41,765 bases of DNA from Bacteroidales bacterium. Its GTDB lineage: Bacteria; Bacteroidota; Bacteroidia; Bacteroidales; UBA7960. Under the pieces are notes generated by a model, which was not told the origin of the DNA, did no database searches, and saw only the letters and a list, made by a program, of their open reading frames with translations. The stretch covers positions 1 to 41,765 of the forward strand of contig JAHYJD010000020.1 of assembly GCA_019429365.1 (NCBI GenBank), in the 5' to 3' direction. Shown here piece by piece: positions 16,572 to 25,239 of the stretch. Made by a program: the position numbers and the translations under genes. Numbering within the stretch: the first letter of the stretch is position 1; the number at the start of each line of letters is the position of its first letter.

Positions 16572-17738
16572 CTAAGCGGTAATTATTTGTTCGAGCCTCC
16601 GGCATATGCTGCTCCATTGAAAATGTGCCTTAACAAAATCAAAACCACTGATTGCCAGATTGTTAGAATAACTAAGATCGTTAAGCAAAGATAGTATATG
16701 TTGGGCATAATCCGAAGGATTATTTCCGATAAGCAGTTCGGTTCCGGGCTTTGCCTTCAGGGCCTGGTTGGCCAGGGGCGAAGTAATAACCGGCATTTGC
16801 ATGGCCATGGCTTCCAGTACCTTGTTTTGCTGGCCGGTACCAATTTGCATTGGGGCAATAAACACCTTGGCACGTGCATACCATGGACGCATGTCGTCAA
16901 CCCATCCGGTTACCGTCACCTTGTCTGAAGCCAGTGCCCGAACCGCTGGAGCTGGATTGGCACCGGCAAGGATTACTTTTGCCTGGGGCAAGGTTTTCCA
17001 AACCAGGGGCATGATCTCATTCACCAGGTACTCGGCCCCATTAATGTTGGGAGGGTATCCCATATTTCCACTGAAAATCAGCTCATAGTCCTTTTCCATT
17101 GCCATAGGATGAAAAAACGCCGTGTCAACACCGTTGGGAATTACCTCAATGGAATGCCTTTCCGGATGCGGGATCAGATCGCGGTCAGGAAAGGAGATAA
17201 TGGTTTTTTTTGGGAAAGCCTCAAACACTTCGTGCTCGTAGCGAAAAACCCTTTTGTATTCGGTGGCAAGGACCGGCTTCAGGTACCATGGTGAGATCTC
17301 GAGCCGCCGCTTCAGTCCTTTTGAAAAAACATCCTGGTAGTCGATGGTTTTATCAATTTCAAGCTCCTTCAAAAACTCGGCGGTGCGTATCAACTGGCAA
17401 TAAATATGGTCTGGCTTCACCTTTTCAATAAATTCCAATACCTTTCTTTTGCCTTTATGGCTAAAGAAATATGCCACCTGAAAAGGTTTGCGGGCAAAAA
17501 TGTTTCTGATCAGCCTCAGGGCAATATTGGTTTTCCCGAAAGGGATAACCTGGAATTCCTTGACAAAAGGCTGGAGTTTGGCCCGGGCTTCGGGGTGAAT
17601 GGGCTGGTCGCTTAGGGCGCAGAGGTAAAGGTCGTGGTATTTGGCCAACTCACGAATCTGGTAAAAGGCACGCAGCTTGTCTCCCTTTTCGAGAGGGTAG
17701 GGCACCCGTGACAGTAAAATAAAGATTCGCTTTCTCAC
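16572..17738 (-). CDS. GT4-type glycosyltransferase
   Basis: A 388-residue GT-B glycosyltransferase starting at GTG 17738. The N-terminal Rossmann domain starts [20 protein letters not shown]. The C-terminal nucleotide-sugar domain has [54 protein letters not shown] and a [21 protein letters not shown] segment with the usual catalytic Glu. It resembles the exopolysaccharide-type transferases related to TIGR03087. The donor and acceptor cannot be read from the sequence. It lies between another GT4 gene and ribBA and has its own -7 box at 17802-17809. Confidence 0.88.
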   Translation of the reverse strand: MRKRIFILLSRVPYPLEKGDKLRAFYQIRELAKYHDLYLCALSDQPIHPEARAKLQPFVKEFQVIPFGKTNIALRLIRNIFARKPFQVAYFFSHKGKRKVLEFIEKVKPDHIYCQLIRTAEFLKELEIDKTIDYQDVFSKGLKRRLEISPWYLKPVLATEYKRVFRYEHEVFEAFPKKTIISFPDRDLIPHPERHSIEVIPNGVDTAFFHPMAMEKDYELIFSGNMGYPPNINGAEYLVNEIMPLVWKTLPQAKVILAGANPAPAVRALASDKVTVTGWVDDMRPWYARAKVFIAPMQIGTGQQNKVLEAMAMQMPVITSPLANQALKAKPGTELLIGNNPSDYAQHILSLLNDLSYSNNLAISGFDFVKAHFQWSSICRRLEQIITA

Positions 17739-17801
17739 CCTGAAACCTTATAGTTAATTTAAACACGCATTCCTGCAAAAACAAGGTTTTGCGATTGGCG
17801 G

Positions 17802-17809
17802 CAAAGGTA
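17802..17809 (-). promoter_or_regulatory. -7 box upstream of the GT4 gene
   Basis: The minus strand reads TACCTTTG, a TAnnTTTG match, in the 84-bp gap between the two glycosyltransferase genes and 64 nt before the GTG start. It would allow this gene and ribBA to be expressed apart from the upstream genes. Confidence 0.5.
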
Positions 17810-17822
17810 ATTATTAAAAAGT

Positions 17823-19025
17823 TTAATCGTTATAAAATCCCTGGTAAAACTTGATCAGACGTGGCATCACAGCCTCGGGGCTGTAATGTTTCTGAACAAA
17901 ATCGAGGGAGCCATTGCCTATGCTTGCTGCCATGGCGGGATCGTTTCGGCATTCAACAATAAGACGGGCCATGTCGGCTGGCTTATCGGCCAGCAATATT
18001 TGCCGTCCATCCTCACAGCCTATGCCCTCGGCACCAATGGTGGTGGAGATAATTGTTTTTGCGGCAGCCATGCCTTCGATGATTTTCACGCGCATGCCGC
18101 CACCCGAAAGCAGGGGCACTACCATAATCTGTTTGTCGGCCATAAAATCGACGGCGCTTGGCACTTCGCCGGCCACTACCACATTGTTGGAGGCATAACG
18201 AAAGTATTTGGGCGGCAACCTCTTGCCGGCAAGGAAAAACTTCATGTCAGGTGCCTGTTTTATCACCAATGGCCAGACTTTTTCAAGAAACCATTCGATG
18301 CCTTCCTGGTTTGGGCGCCAGTCCATGGATCCCAGGTGGAAGACGGTGCCTGTTTTTACCTCAGGGTTTCCTGCAGGCTGCACCAACCTTGGCATGGTTA
18401 CTGGCACAACAATGGCTGGATGCCCGAACCCGTTTTTTCGGAAAAAATCAAGGTCGATGGGAGAGATGGCTACCAGTCCATCAACCTGGTGTATCACCTC
18501 CATCTCGTATTTTTTCAGGCGTTTGGCCAACAATCGGAGGTACCATTTTTTTAAGGGATTGCTTGTGGCACCGGCCATCCGTTCCCAAATAAAGTGCTCA
18601 ATGTTGTGCGAGCGGTAGAGCAATTTGGCTGGACTGAATTTTCTAATCACAGCAATGTAGGGAGTAAGGTAAAGCCCTTCCATCTGAATTATGTCAAAAT
18701 CATCCTCGCGCAGCACGAGTTCAAGGCGTTGTTCCATTGCCTTGCTGTAAAACCGAGCCACATTATAGGATTTTTTGGAAAAGAGATTTAAGAAAGCTTG
18801 CCAGGGCTTAATCCGAGTGTCAATGGTCTGGGCCTCAAAGTCTGCTTTCTTTCGGTAGTTCTCAGGGATTTCGTCGGGGCAAACCTCACAACCTTTAAAG
18901 TTTAGGGCAATAACCTTCACCTTATGGCCTGCATTCCACAAGCCTTCGGTAATTTGATGCATGGCAATGGAGCCACCGTCGGCAGGCGGATAGGGTATTT
19001 TGTGGCAAAGCTGTAATACGCGCAT
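17823..19025 (-). CDS. GT4-type glycosyltransferase
   Basis: A 400-residue GT-B enzyme. The N-terminus MRVLQLCHKIPYPPADGGSI contains the acceptor-side Gly-rich loop. The C-terminal half has GTVFHLGSMDWRPNQEGIEW, VVAGEVPSAVDFMADKQIMV and PLLSGGGMRVKIIEGMAAAK with the catalytic EGMAAAK glutamate. It shares overall design with the downstream transferase but low identity, so it is not a recent duplicate. It starts 15 nt after the LptF/G permease stop, which suggests co-transcription and a role in cell-envelope or surface-polysaccharide glycosylation. Specificity is unknown. Confidence 0.88.
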   Translation of the reverse strand: MRVLQLCHKIPYPPADGGSIAMHQITEGLWNAGHKVKVIALNFKGCEVCPDEIPENYRKKADFEAQTIDTRIKPWQAFLNLFSKKSYNVARFYSKAMEQRLELVLREDDFDIIQMEGLYLTPYIAVIRKFSPAKLLYRSHNIEHFIWERMAGATSNPLKKWYLRLLAKRLKKYEMEVIHQVDGLVAISPIDLDFFRKNGFGHPAIVVPVTMPRLVQPAGNPEVKTGTVFHLGSMDWRPNQEGIEWFLEKVWPLVIKQAPDMKFFLAGKRLPPKYFRYASNNVVVAGEVPSAVDFMADKQIMVVPLLSGGGMRVKIIEGMAAAKTIISTTIGAEGIGCEDGRQILLADKPADMARLIVECRNDPAMAASIGNGSLDFVQKHYSPEAVMPRLIKFYQGFYND

Positions 19026-19040
19026 ATAGTATGGGTTAGC

Positions 19041-20480
19041 CTATGTTTCTTTGTTTTTTCGAAATACCCCTATAAACTTTTCGAATCGTTTGAGGTAGCT
19101 GTCAATATCAAACAAGGTAGAATCGGTAGAAGCCTTTATGGTAAGCACAATGCCCACGGGCAGCAGTACCAGCGGAGCTATCCACATGCCCTGGTGCGCA
19201 GCCAGCACCCCCTCGCGGGCAAACTTCTCGCCTGTAATGGAAAGTACGTGGAAGACCACAAAAAACAGAACCGAAATAACCACTGGCAGCCCGAACCCCC
19301 CTTTGCGTATTATGGCACCCAGCGGAGCTCCGATGAGGAAAAGCACTACGCAGGCAAAAGAAAGGGTGAACTTGCGGTGGAACTCGATCTGATAACGGGC
19401 CAGCTGGCGGCTCCACTGCCGCAGATTTTCATGAGAGAAATAGGCATGATCCTTATTGCTGCGTACCATCGACATGGCCCTGTCGATTTGCATTTGCACT
19501 GAACTGGGACTGCCCGATTTCATAAAGTCGACTGGCATTAATTGGTCTGCGGCAAGGGTGTCCAGTTTAATGGGGTCGGTTAGCGAATAATAGGCCATGC
19601 GAGTGTAATAGTCTTTTTTGTAGCTTTCCTTGCGCTGGTTTAACTCGCGAGATATGGAGTCTTCAAAAAAGATGAGCTGATCAAGGCTCAACATCTGAAA
19701 GTTGCTTTTGAACAGTTCTTCGTCGGTGCGGGTCAGGTCAAAGGCGCTCAGGTCGAAGCGCATTACCTGTTCTTCGAAGTGGGTGCGCTGAAAAGGTTTG
19801 GCAGGATCGCGCGGGTTTTGCTGCCGCACATCCTGATAGTTGGTGCCATTGTAAAGTGTAAAGATCATATTCCGCTTGTCGGGCGTCACAATCATGGTGC
19901 CCCATTCGGCAACCGTCATGTTCACATTGCCGCGGCGGTCGGTATGGTCGTAAATTTTTATGTCGCGCAGGGTTTGTCCATCGGCATCCTTATCTTCTAC
20001 CTTTATTACGTAGTCTTCAATGCCTTTATAATAAACCCCTTCCATAATGTTGAAAGCAGGTCGCTGCTGGCGCACATCGTAAAGCAGAGAGTACATTTTA
20101 AGGTTGGCAACCGGCAGTACATTGTTGCTGAAGTAAAAGGCAATGATGACCAGGAAGAAGGAAATCACTACCATGGGCCACATGATTTTTCTGAGGGAGA
20201 TACCGGCCGATTTGAAGCCAACCAGCTCGTAATGTTCGCCCATGCTGCCCATGGTCATGATGGACGAGAGCAGCACAGCCAGCGGCAGCGCCATGGGCAC
20301 AAACGTAGCCGAAGCATAAAACAGCAACTCCGCAATAATGTACCATTCCAGACCCTTACCTACCAGGTCGTCGATGTATTTCCAAAGAAACTGCATCAGG
20401 ATGATGAACAGGGCAATGAAGAAGGTGATGACAAAGGGCCCCAGGTAAGATTTTAAAACCAGCTTATGAAGTTTCTTCAT
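19041..20480 (-). CDS. LptF/LptG-family LPS export permease
   Basis: LptF and LptG form the inner-membrane part of the LptB2FG ABC transporter that extracts lipopolysaccharide and sends it along the Lpt bridge. The 479-residue protein starts MKKLHKLVLKSYLGPFVITF and has the YjgP/YjgQ layout. There are N-terminal membrane helices (FFIALFIILMQFLWKYIDDL; PMALPLAVLLSSIMTMG), a large periplasmic jellyroll region (about 120-370) and C-terminal helices (LSFACVVLFLIGAPLGAIIR; FGLPVVISVLFFVVFHVLSI). Which of LptF or LptG it is cannot be settled by eye. ATG 20480 was preferred over an upstream start because a TATATTTG box lies at 20533-20540. It heads the permease-GT-GT-ribBA run. Confidence 0.9.
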   Translation of the reverse strand: MKKLHKLVLKSYLGPFVITFFIALFIILMQFLWKYIDDLVGKGLEWYIIAELLFYASATFVPMALPLAVLLSSIMTMGSMGEHYELVGFKSAGISLRKIMWPMVVISFFLVIIAFYFSNNVLPVANLKMYSLLYDVRQQRPAFNIMEGVYYKGIEDYVIKVEDKDADGQTLRDIKIYDHTDRRGNVNMTVAEWGTMIVTPDKRNMIFTLYNGTNYQDVRQQNPRDPAKPFQRTHFEEQVMRFDLSAFDLTRTDEELFKSNFQMLSLDQLIFFEDSISRELNQRKESYKKDYYTRMAYYSLTDPIKLDTLAADQLMPVDFMKSGSPSSVQMQIDRAMSMVRSNKDHAYFSHENLRQWSRQLARYQIEFHRKFTLSFACVVLFLIGAPLGAIIRKGGFGLPVVISVLFFVVFHVLSITGEKFAREGVLAAHQGMWIAPLVLLPVGIVLTIKASTDSTLFDIDSYLKRFEKFIGVFRKNKET

Positions 20481-20532
20481 TAGAGAATTCTGTTCAGAAA
20501 ATTTTGCGCCCCCCAAAGGTGGCGAATTTCTG

Positions 20533-20540
20533 CAAATATA
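20533..20540 (-). promoter_or_regulatory. -7 box for the LptF/G operon
   Basis: The minus strand reads TATATTTG (TAnnTTTG), 53 nt upstream of the permease ATG. It falls inside the longer open frame, which supports the shorter start at 20480. Confidence 0.5.
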
Positions 20541-20624
20541 CAAAAACTGGAGGTGGCCTACTTTCTTAAATAAAGCTAAACCATTTTGAAAATTGCATTA
20601 CCAGATTAGAAATCAAACTTTATG

Positions 20625-20632
20625 TAATTTTG
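20625..20632 (+). promoter_or_regulatory. -7 box for the alpha/beta hydrolase lipoprotein
   Basis: TAATTTTG matches TAnnTTTG, 22 nt before the ATG at 20655. No good -33 TTTG was found at the usual distance. Confidence 0.5.
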
Positions 20633-20654
20633 AAGCGGACTATGTGTTAATGCT

Positions 20655-21758
20655 ATGACTTATAACAGAAATTGTTGCAAAAATACTTTTTTTTCGTTTG
20701 TTCTGCTTTCAATAACCATACTGCTTTTTGCAAGTTGCTCTGCCTATCGCTTTCGCGAACGCCCGGGCAAGGACATCCAGCAGTTTGAAATGGTGAAAAT
20801 TGGCGGTACTAAGCAAGCCATAAAAGTTCGTGGCGACAATAGTAATAACCCTGTTTTGGTTTACCTGCATGGTGGGCCGGGCTTCCCTTTGTTTCCTTTT
20901 GAGCCCCGGGGCGAGTCGATGCTAAGGCTCGAGCGGCAGTTTACCATGGTTTACTGGGAGCAGCGCGGCACTGGCAAATCTTTCACCAGGCGCATTCCCC
21001 GCAAGTCGATGAATATCGAACAGTTTATTGAAGACACCCGGCAGGTGGTGGAGTATGCACGCCAGACTACCGGAGCCGAGAAAGTGTTGCTGTGGGGGCA
21101 TTCGTGGGGCAGTAATATTGGCGCCCTGTTTGCAGCCCGCTATCCTGAATTGCTGCATGCCTATATTTCAACGGGTCAGAGTGTGAGCCCATTTGAAAAT
21201 GAACGGATGGCCTTTGAGTTTGTTAGGGAGAGAGCATTGAAAGAAGGCAACCGACGTGCCCTGCGGCAACTGGCCCGTATCGATACCACTGAAGCAGGGT
21301 ATTCGTTGCAAAACGCCCTTACAGTTAGGAGGTGGGTGTATCGCTATGGTGGAATTGTTAAGGAAGGCAACGACAGGCCCTATGTCGACCTCGCAGAAAT
21401 TGAACAAATACTCACGGCTCCCGAATATAGTATTTCCGACCGCATCAACCTGATCCTGTTTCCCTACTTCTCGGCCGAAGAGCTATGGGAAGACCTCAAA
21501 GCTATGGACCTAAAGGAAAAGGCCCCGCGCATCGATGTGCCGGTCTATTTCCTGGTGGGTAAGTACGATATAATCGTTTCGGCTCTTTTGGCCAAAGAAT
21601 ATTTTGAAATGCTGGAGGCTCCTGCCGGAAAGCACCTGATTTTGTTTGAACATTCGGCCCACCGCCCGTTTGACGAAGAGCGCGAAAAGTTTCTGGAGGT
21701 GATGAAAAAAGAAATTGTTAGGCAGGTTTTTAAAGAAAAGCCTGAAATGACAGAATAA
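20655..21758 (+). CDS. Lipoprotein alpha/beta hydrolase (proline iminopeptidase-like)
   Basis: A 367-residue lipoprotein. The signal ends in LLFASCSAY with cysteine as lipid site. The catalytic domain has the oxyanion motif HGGPG, the WEQRGTGKS loop and the nucleophile elbow GHSWGS typical of the S33 proline iminopeptidase group. A late Asp in VGKYDIIV and His in FEHSAHRPF complete the triad. A helical cap lies at about 175-270. Substrates may be peptides or esters in the periplasm; the name is by family resemblance. It is transcribed alone from its own -7 box and ends in a strong bidirectional terminator. Confidence 0.85.
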   Translation: MTYNRNCCKNTFFSFVLLSITILLFASCSAYRFRERPGKDIQQFEMVKIGGTKQAIKVRGDNSNNPVLVYLHGGPGFPLFPFEPRGESMLRLERQFTMVYWEQRGTGKSFTRRIPRKSMNIEQFIEDTRQVVEYARQTTGAEKVLLWGHSWGSNIGALFAARYPELLHAYISTGQSVSPFENERMAFEFVRERALKEGNRRALRQLARIDTTEAGYSLQNALTVRRWVYRYGGIVKEGNDRPYVDLAEIEQILTAPEYSISDRINLILFPYFSAEELWEDLKAMDLKEKAPRIDVPVYFLVGKYDIIVSALLAKEYFEMLEAPAGKHLILFEHSAHRPFDEEREKFLEVMKKEIVRQVFKEKPEMTE

Positions 21759-21790
21759 AAATAGCCGGGCAAAAAACCCGGCTATTTTTT
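21757..21790. terminator. Bidirectional rho-independent terminator
   Basis: Arms AAAATAGCCGGG (21757-21768) and CCCGGCTATTTT (21777-21788) pair over 12 bp around CAAAAAAA-type loop sequence, with T-runs reading out in both directions. It serves the convergent hydrolase gene and the receiver-like gene, whose stop codon touches it. Confidence 0.85.
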
Positions 21791-22098
21791 CAGGCGGAAG
21801 CCGCCAGTTTTATTTTTTCAATGATAGAATCTTGATGGTCTTTCAGGTCAACTTCAACTATCCTTGTGGTGGGAAAATCGGTTTTTATTTCAGCAGTGAG
21901 TTCGTGGGGGTATTTTTCGGTAAGTATGGGCCCCAGCAGCACAATGTCTCCGGGGTTATTTTCGAGCAGCTTGCTTAGGGTGACATAACCGGTGGCTTTT
22001 CCGGTTACCTTTATCTCAGGCCGGCCATTGAGCATGGCAGTAATGCCGTTCAGCATAATGTCGCTGCTTTCAGCAATGATGATTCTGATTTCCTTCAT
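21790..22098 (-). CDS. Stand-alone receiver-like protein lacking the phospho-acceptor Asp
   Basis: A 102-residue protein, MKEIRIIIAESSDIMLNGIT..., with the fold pattern of a response-regulator receiver but no output domain. When lined up with the neighbouring response regulator without gaps, Asp56 of that protein (MLLDISMP) falls on Gly56 here (VLLGPILT). The acidic pair DD (10-11) becomes ES, and the protein ends before the conserved Lys106. It cannot be phosphorylated in the usual way. It may be a pseudo-receiver that binds a partner, or a decaying fragment. It lies downstream of the NarL-type regulator on the same strand, but a terminator separates them. Confidence 0.7.
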   Translation of the reverse strand: MKEIRIIIAESSDIMLNGITAMLNGRPEIKVTGKATGYVTLSKLLENNPGDIVLLGPILTEKYPHELTAEIKTDFPTTRIVEVDLKDHQDSIIEKIKLAASA

Positions 22099-22174
22099 TT
22101 TAACATAGCGTTAGTGATGCTAAATTACATCAAAGGAGGGGCCTGCATTACCGTATTTTTACGCAATTTTTCTA

Positions 22175-22211
22175 AGAAAAACGCCCAATTCGTTTAATCC
22201 GGAATTGGGCG
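22175..22211 (-). terminator. Terminator after the NarL-type regulator
   Basis: Arms CGCCCAATTC (22182-22191) and GAATTGGGCG (22202-22211) form a perfect 10-bp stem with a 10-nt loop. On the minus strand the stem is followed by TTTTTC. It lies 27 nt after the regulator stop. Confidence 0.85.
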
Positions 22212-22237
22212 CTGTTTAGGAAGTCAAAGAGAAGGTT

Positions 22238-22885
22238 TCAGAGCTCTATGATCCTGTTTTTAATGGCAAACTTGATCAGCTCAACCGAGTTCTTCATATT
22301 CGTTTTTTGCAGAATATGGTTTTTGTGCGATTCTATGGTACGCACGCTCAAAAAGAGCTTGTCTGCAATTTCGCTGTTGTTGTAGCCCTCAGCAAAGAGC
22401 TGCAGCACTTCCAGCTCCCGGCGTGTGAGCTCGGGAAACGGGCTGGTGGTTTTTTTCTTTTTATTGGAATAGTTGCGAACGATTTCGTCGGAGATCTTGG
22501 TGTGGAAATAGTTTTTGCCGCCATTCAGGGCGGTGATAGCTTCCACAAGTTCTTCTGAGGCTACGTCTTTGGGCACATACCCATCTGCACCGGCATCGAT
22601 GGCATCGGAAATGTTGTCGTAATCGGCATGCATGGAAAGAATTAGCACTTTGATGCCAGGATATTTTTTCTTGATAATCTCGGTGGTTTCAATCCCCGAC
22701 ATGTCGGGCATACTGATGTCGAGCAGCATCACGTCAGGAATCTCTTTCTCGAGCAGTGCCAGTGCCTCCTTGCCACTGTGTCCCACACCTGTTATTTCAA
22801 TATCGGCCGCACTGTCAAGAAACAGCCCAATGCAGTCGGTTACCAATTTGTGGTCGTCGACTAAAGCAACTTTGATTTTTCCCAT
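22238..22885 (-). CDS. NarL/FixJ-type response regulator
   Basis: A 215-residue two-component regulator. The receiver (1 to about 120) has the acidic pair D10-D11, phospho-acceptor D56 (MLLDISMP), a Ser at the switch position (LILSMHA) and K106 (YVPKD). The C-terminal LuxR-type helix-turn-helix (about 150-215) has LTRRELEVLQLFAEGYNNSE and IADKLFLSVRTIESHKNHIL. ATG 22885 gives the standard N-terminus MGKIKVALVDDHKLV; the open frame upstream is not family-like. No sensor kinase is adjacent, so its signal is unknown. It ends in a strong terminator. Confidence 0.94.
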   Translation of the reverse strand: MGKIKVALVDDHKLVTDCIGLFLDSAADIEITGVGHSGKEALALLEKEIPDVMLLDISMPDMSGIETTEIIKKKYPGIKVLILSMHADYDNISDAIDAGADGYVPKDVASEELVEAITALNGGKNYFHTKISDEIVRNYSNKKKKTTSPFPELTRRELEVLQLFAEGYNNSEIADKLFLSVRTIESHKNHILQKTNMKNSVELIKFAIKNRIIEL

Positions 22886-23031
22886 GTTAGTTTTTCCCCG
22901 TGTTTTGGCATTAATAGGCCGTAAATTCAGCCGTGTTTCTTGCCAACACAAAATAACAACAAGTTTGTGAAAATTACAAAAAAATATTAAAAATGCGGTT
23001 AAAGAGTTAAAGTTCTTTGGTTTAAACACTT

Positions 23032-23796
23032 TTAAACCTCTTTTTTATTAAAAATGGTGGCCGCGGCCTGTGCTGTTGGCATCAGCAGCAAGTCATTGAT
23101 ATTGACGTGCTCCGGAAGGCTGGCAGCAAATGCCACTACCTCTGCCACATCTTTCCCCGAAAGGGGTTTGTAGCCTTTGTATACGTTGCTTGCCCGCTCC
23201 TGATCGCCATGGAAGCGCACTTGCGAAAATTCGGTTTCTACCGCTCCGGGGCTGATCTGTGTTACTTTTATACCATCTCCCACCAGGTCGATGCGCATGC
23301 CCTTTGTCAGGGCATCGACGGCAAACTTTGTGGCGCAATACACATTGCCCTTTGGGTAAACCTCGCGCCCGGCAATGGAGCCAATATTTATTATGTGTCC
23401 GCGGCCCCGCATTTTCATCCCGGGTGCCACGGCACGGGTAACGTAGAGCAGCCCTTTGATGTTGGTGTCGATCATCTGCTCCCAGTCGGCCAGGTTTCCT
23501 TCGTCTACTGTGTCGAGGCCACGAGCAAGGCCTGCATTGTTAACCAGGATGTCAATATCGCTCCAGTAATCTGACAGGCCGCCGATGGCCTGCTGCACGG
23601 CTTTGGCCTCCCGCACATCAAAGTGAAGGATCAGAACGGATACATCAAATTCCTTTTCCAGTTCATCTTTCAAGGCTTCGAGCCGGTCAAGGCGTCGGCC
23701 CGTAATAATCAGCTTGTGGCCCAGGGAAGCAAACTTGATGGCACAAGCTTTTCCTATGCCGCTGGTAGCGCCGGTAATCATGATATTTTTCGACAT
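23032..23796 (-). CDS. Short-chain dehydrogenase (YdfG-like SDR)
   Basis: A 254-residue classical SDR. The NADP-binding motif TGATSGIG lies at about 8-15, with an RR basic pair after the second strand (ITGRRLDRL) favouring NADP. Other motifs are NNAG, the catalytic Ser in NIGSIAG, Tyr-x3-Lys in VYCATKFAVDAL, and ISPGAVETEF. Its closest named relatives are the 3-hydroxy acid/serine dehydrogenases of the YdfG type, though the substrate is uncertain. The gene starts 18 nt after the membrane protein stop, so the two are probably co-transcribed. Confidence 0.9.
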   Translation of the reverse strand: MSKNIMITGATSGIGKACAIKFASLGHKLIITGRRLDRLEALKDELEKEFDVSVLILHFDVREAKAVQQAIGGLSDYWSDIDILVNNAGLARGLDTVDEGNLADWEQMIDTNIKGLLYVTRAVAPGMKMRGRGHIINIGSIAGREVYPKGNVYCATKFAVDALTKGMRIDLVGDGIKVTQISPGAVETEFSQVRFHGDQERASNVYKGYKPLSGKDVAEVVAFAASLPEHVNINDLLLMPTAQAAATIFNKKEV

Positions 23797-23814
23797 GGCA
23801 TTAAGTATTTTTGG

Positions 23815-25146
23815 TTAATCTTTCAGTAAATTTAGTGGCCTTTTTATCCTTTCGGAAAACAATGTGTTGACTCTTTTTTGCGGAAGCAGGTCCACGAACG
23901 CCATCCATAAAAATGGCAAGGCGGGTATTTTGAATCGCACCAGGGTGCCGTAAACCTGGGTGGTGATGCCAATAAATACAAACAATACCAGCGTAAACCA
24001 AATGCCCAGCCACACTATCCGGTCCATACTTTTGTTCTTCACACTCCAATAGGCCATCAGACCAATCATAACCAGGATCAGGAGATTCTCCATTGCGGCC
24101 ATCATAATTATCGGATTAAAGCTGTCGAGCAGATGCGGTCTGAAAAGCACATTGAAAAGAGCATGAGGAATGTAGGAAACAATGCTTGCCAGGCTCGGCT
24201 CCAGTAAAACTTCGTGTATCAGGCTGCCAGCACTCACAAATACAGAAAAACGCATATAAAAGTTCTGCCGTTTGGCCAGTATGGAGTAGGGGTCGAGTTG
24301 TGGAAAAAGCAATCCTGTGATGCTGACCAGCATAACGGCTCCGGCGATTACCATCAAAAAGACTAGTCCGGGCCTCAGCTTTGTTTTTCCCGAAAGGTAG
24401 AATGCCAGCAAACAGGGTAGGAGAAGCAGCAGCACATATACCTTAAGCAGCATAAACAAAGCTACAATGGTGGCTAAACCAAAGTATTGCCAGGGCTTGA
24501 GGCGCTGTCCGTAAATCAACCTGTCGGTGAAATAAACAAAAAAGCCCAGCAAGGGGAAAAGCAGGATTTCTTTTATCAGCCCCGAGCCCCAGAAAAGCAG
24601 CGAGGGGAAAAGGAATATTCCGTATTTAAGCCAGGCGATCTTGCTTTTATCGATGTGGTTAAGGGCGAATTTATAAATGGCCACAAACCCTGCCAGCGAG
24701 ATAAAATTGGCAATGACCGAGTTTACATGTATTTTGCCAAACGAAAGCAGGTTCAATATTGCATTGTAGCGGATCATGATGCGGTTGTCGTTGTAAACCG
24801 GATACAATTCCGGGTCCCACCAGTAGGGCATTTTGGCATAATACGACTGCAGGTGGGGGGCATCGGCTCCAATGCCGGTAAGCATGCGCAAAAAGTCGAG
24901 CGGGTCGCGCCAAAGCGCCCCAAACATTACCTTGCCTTCGTTGAAATACCGGTACACGTCGGCTGTGCGCGATTCGTAATAATAGGTGTAAATAAGTATG
25001 AAAATTGCCCCGGCCATCACTTTTAAAAGAAAAATGAAAAGGATGGTTTTGTAGGAAAGCCCGGGTACATTCCTGAAGAATGGCAGGTGCCTGAGGGCTG
25101 TTGCCAGCACGTAAATCCAGAGCAGAGAATATAGGGCTTCGATCAT
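23815..25146 (-). CDS. Polytopic membrane protein of unknown function
   Basis: A protein of 443 residues with about ten hydrophobic helices, for example TILFIFLLKVMAGAIFILIY, WQYFGLATIVALFMLLKVYV and LVFLMVIAGAVMLVSITGLL. A periplasmic-type segment rich in Tyr/Trp/Pro lies near 80-130 (YYAKMPYWWDPELYPVYND). The layout recalls GT-C glycosyltransferases or polysaccharide polymerases, but I see no diagnostic DD/DE motif after the first helix, so no function is assigned. ATG 25146 is used; the TTG at 25155 would place the start codon inside a TATCTTTG promoter box. Confidence 0.75.
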   Translation of the reverse strand: MIEALYSLLWIYVLATALRHLPFFRNVPGLSYKTILFIFLLKVMAGAIFILIYTYYYESRTADVYRYFNEGKVMFGALWRDPLDFLRMLTGIGADAPHLQSYYAKMPYWWDPELYPVYNDNRIMIRYNAILNLLSFGKIHVNSVIANFISLAGFVAIYKFALNHIDKSKIAWLKYGIFLFPSLLFWGSGLIKEILLFPLLGFFVYFTDRLIYGQRLKPWQYFGLATIVALFMLLKVYVLLLLLPCLLAFYLSGKTKLRPGLVFLMVIAGAVMLVSITGLLFPQLDPYSILAKRQNFYMRFSVFVSAGSLIHEVLLEPSLASIVSYIPHALFNVLFRPHLLDSFNPIIMMAAMENLLILVMIGLMAYWSVKNKSMDRIVWLGIWFTLVLFVFIGITTQVYGTLVRFKIPALPFLWMAFVDLLPQKRVNTLFSERIKRPLNLLKD

Positions 25147-25152
25147 GGCATC

Positions 25153-25160
25153 CAAAGATA
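25153..25160 (-). promoter_or_regulatory. -7 box right in front of the membrane protein gene
   Basis: The minus strand reads TATCTTTG (TAnnTTTG) and ends 7 nt before the ATG at 25146. If used, the transcript would have almost no leader. Confidence 0.4.
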
Positions 25161-25206
25161 ATTGTTAATTGGTAAAGAAATGTTTTCGTGGCTTGCCATA
25201 GTTGTT

Positions 25207-25214
25207 TAATTTTG
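25207..25214 (+). promoter_or_regulatory. -7 box for purL
   Basis: TAATTTTG matches TAnnTTTG and lies 25 nt before the purL ATG at 25240. Confidence 0.5.
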
Positions 25215-25239
25215 CCACAAAATTAAAACCCAGCCTTTC

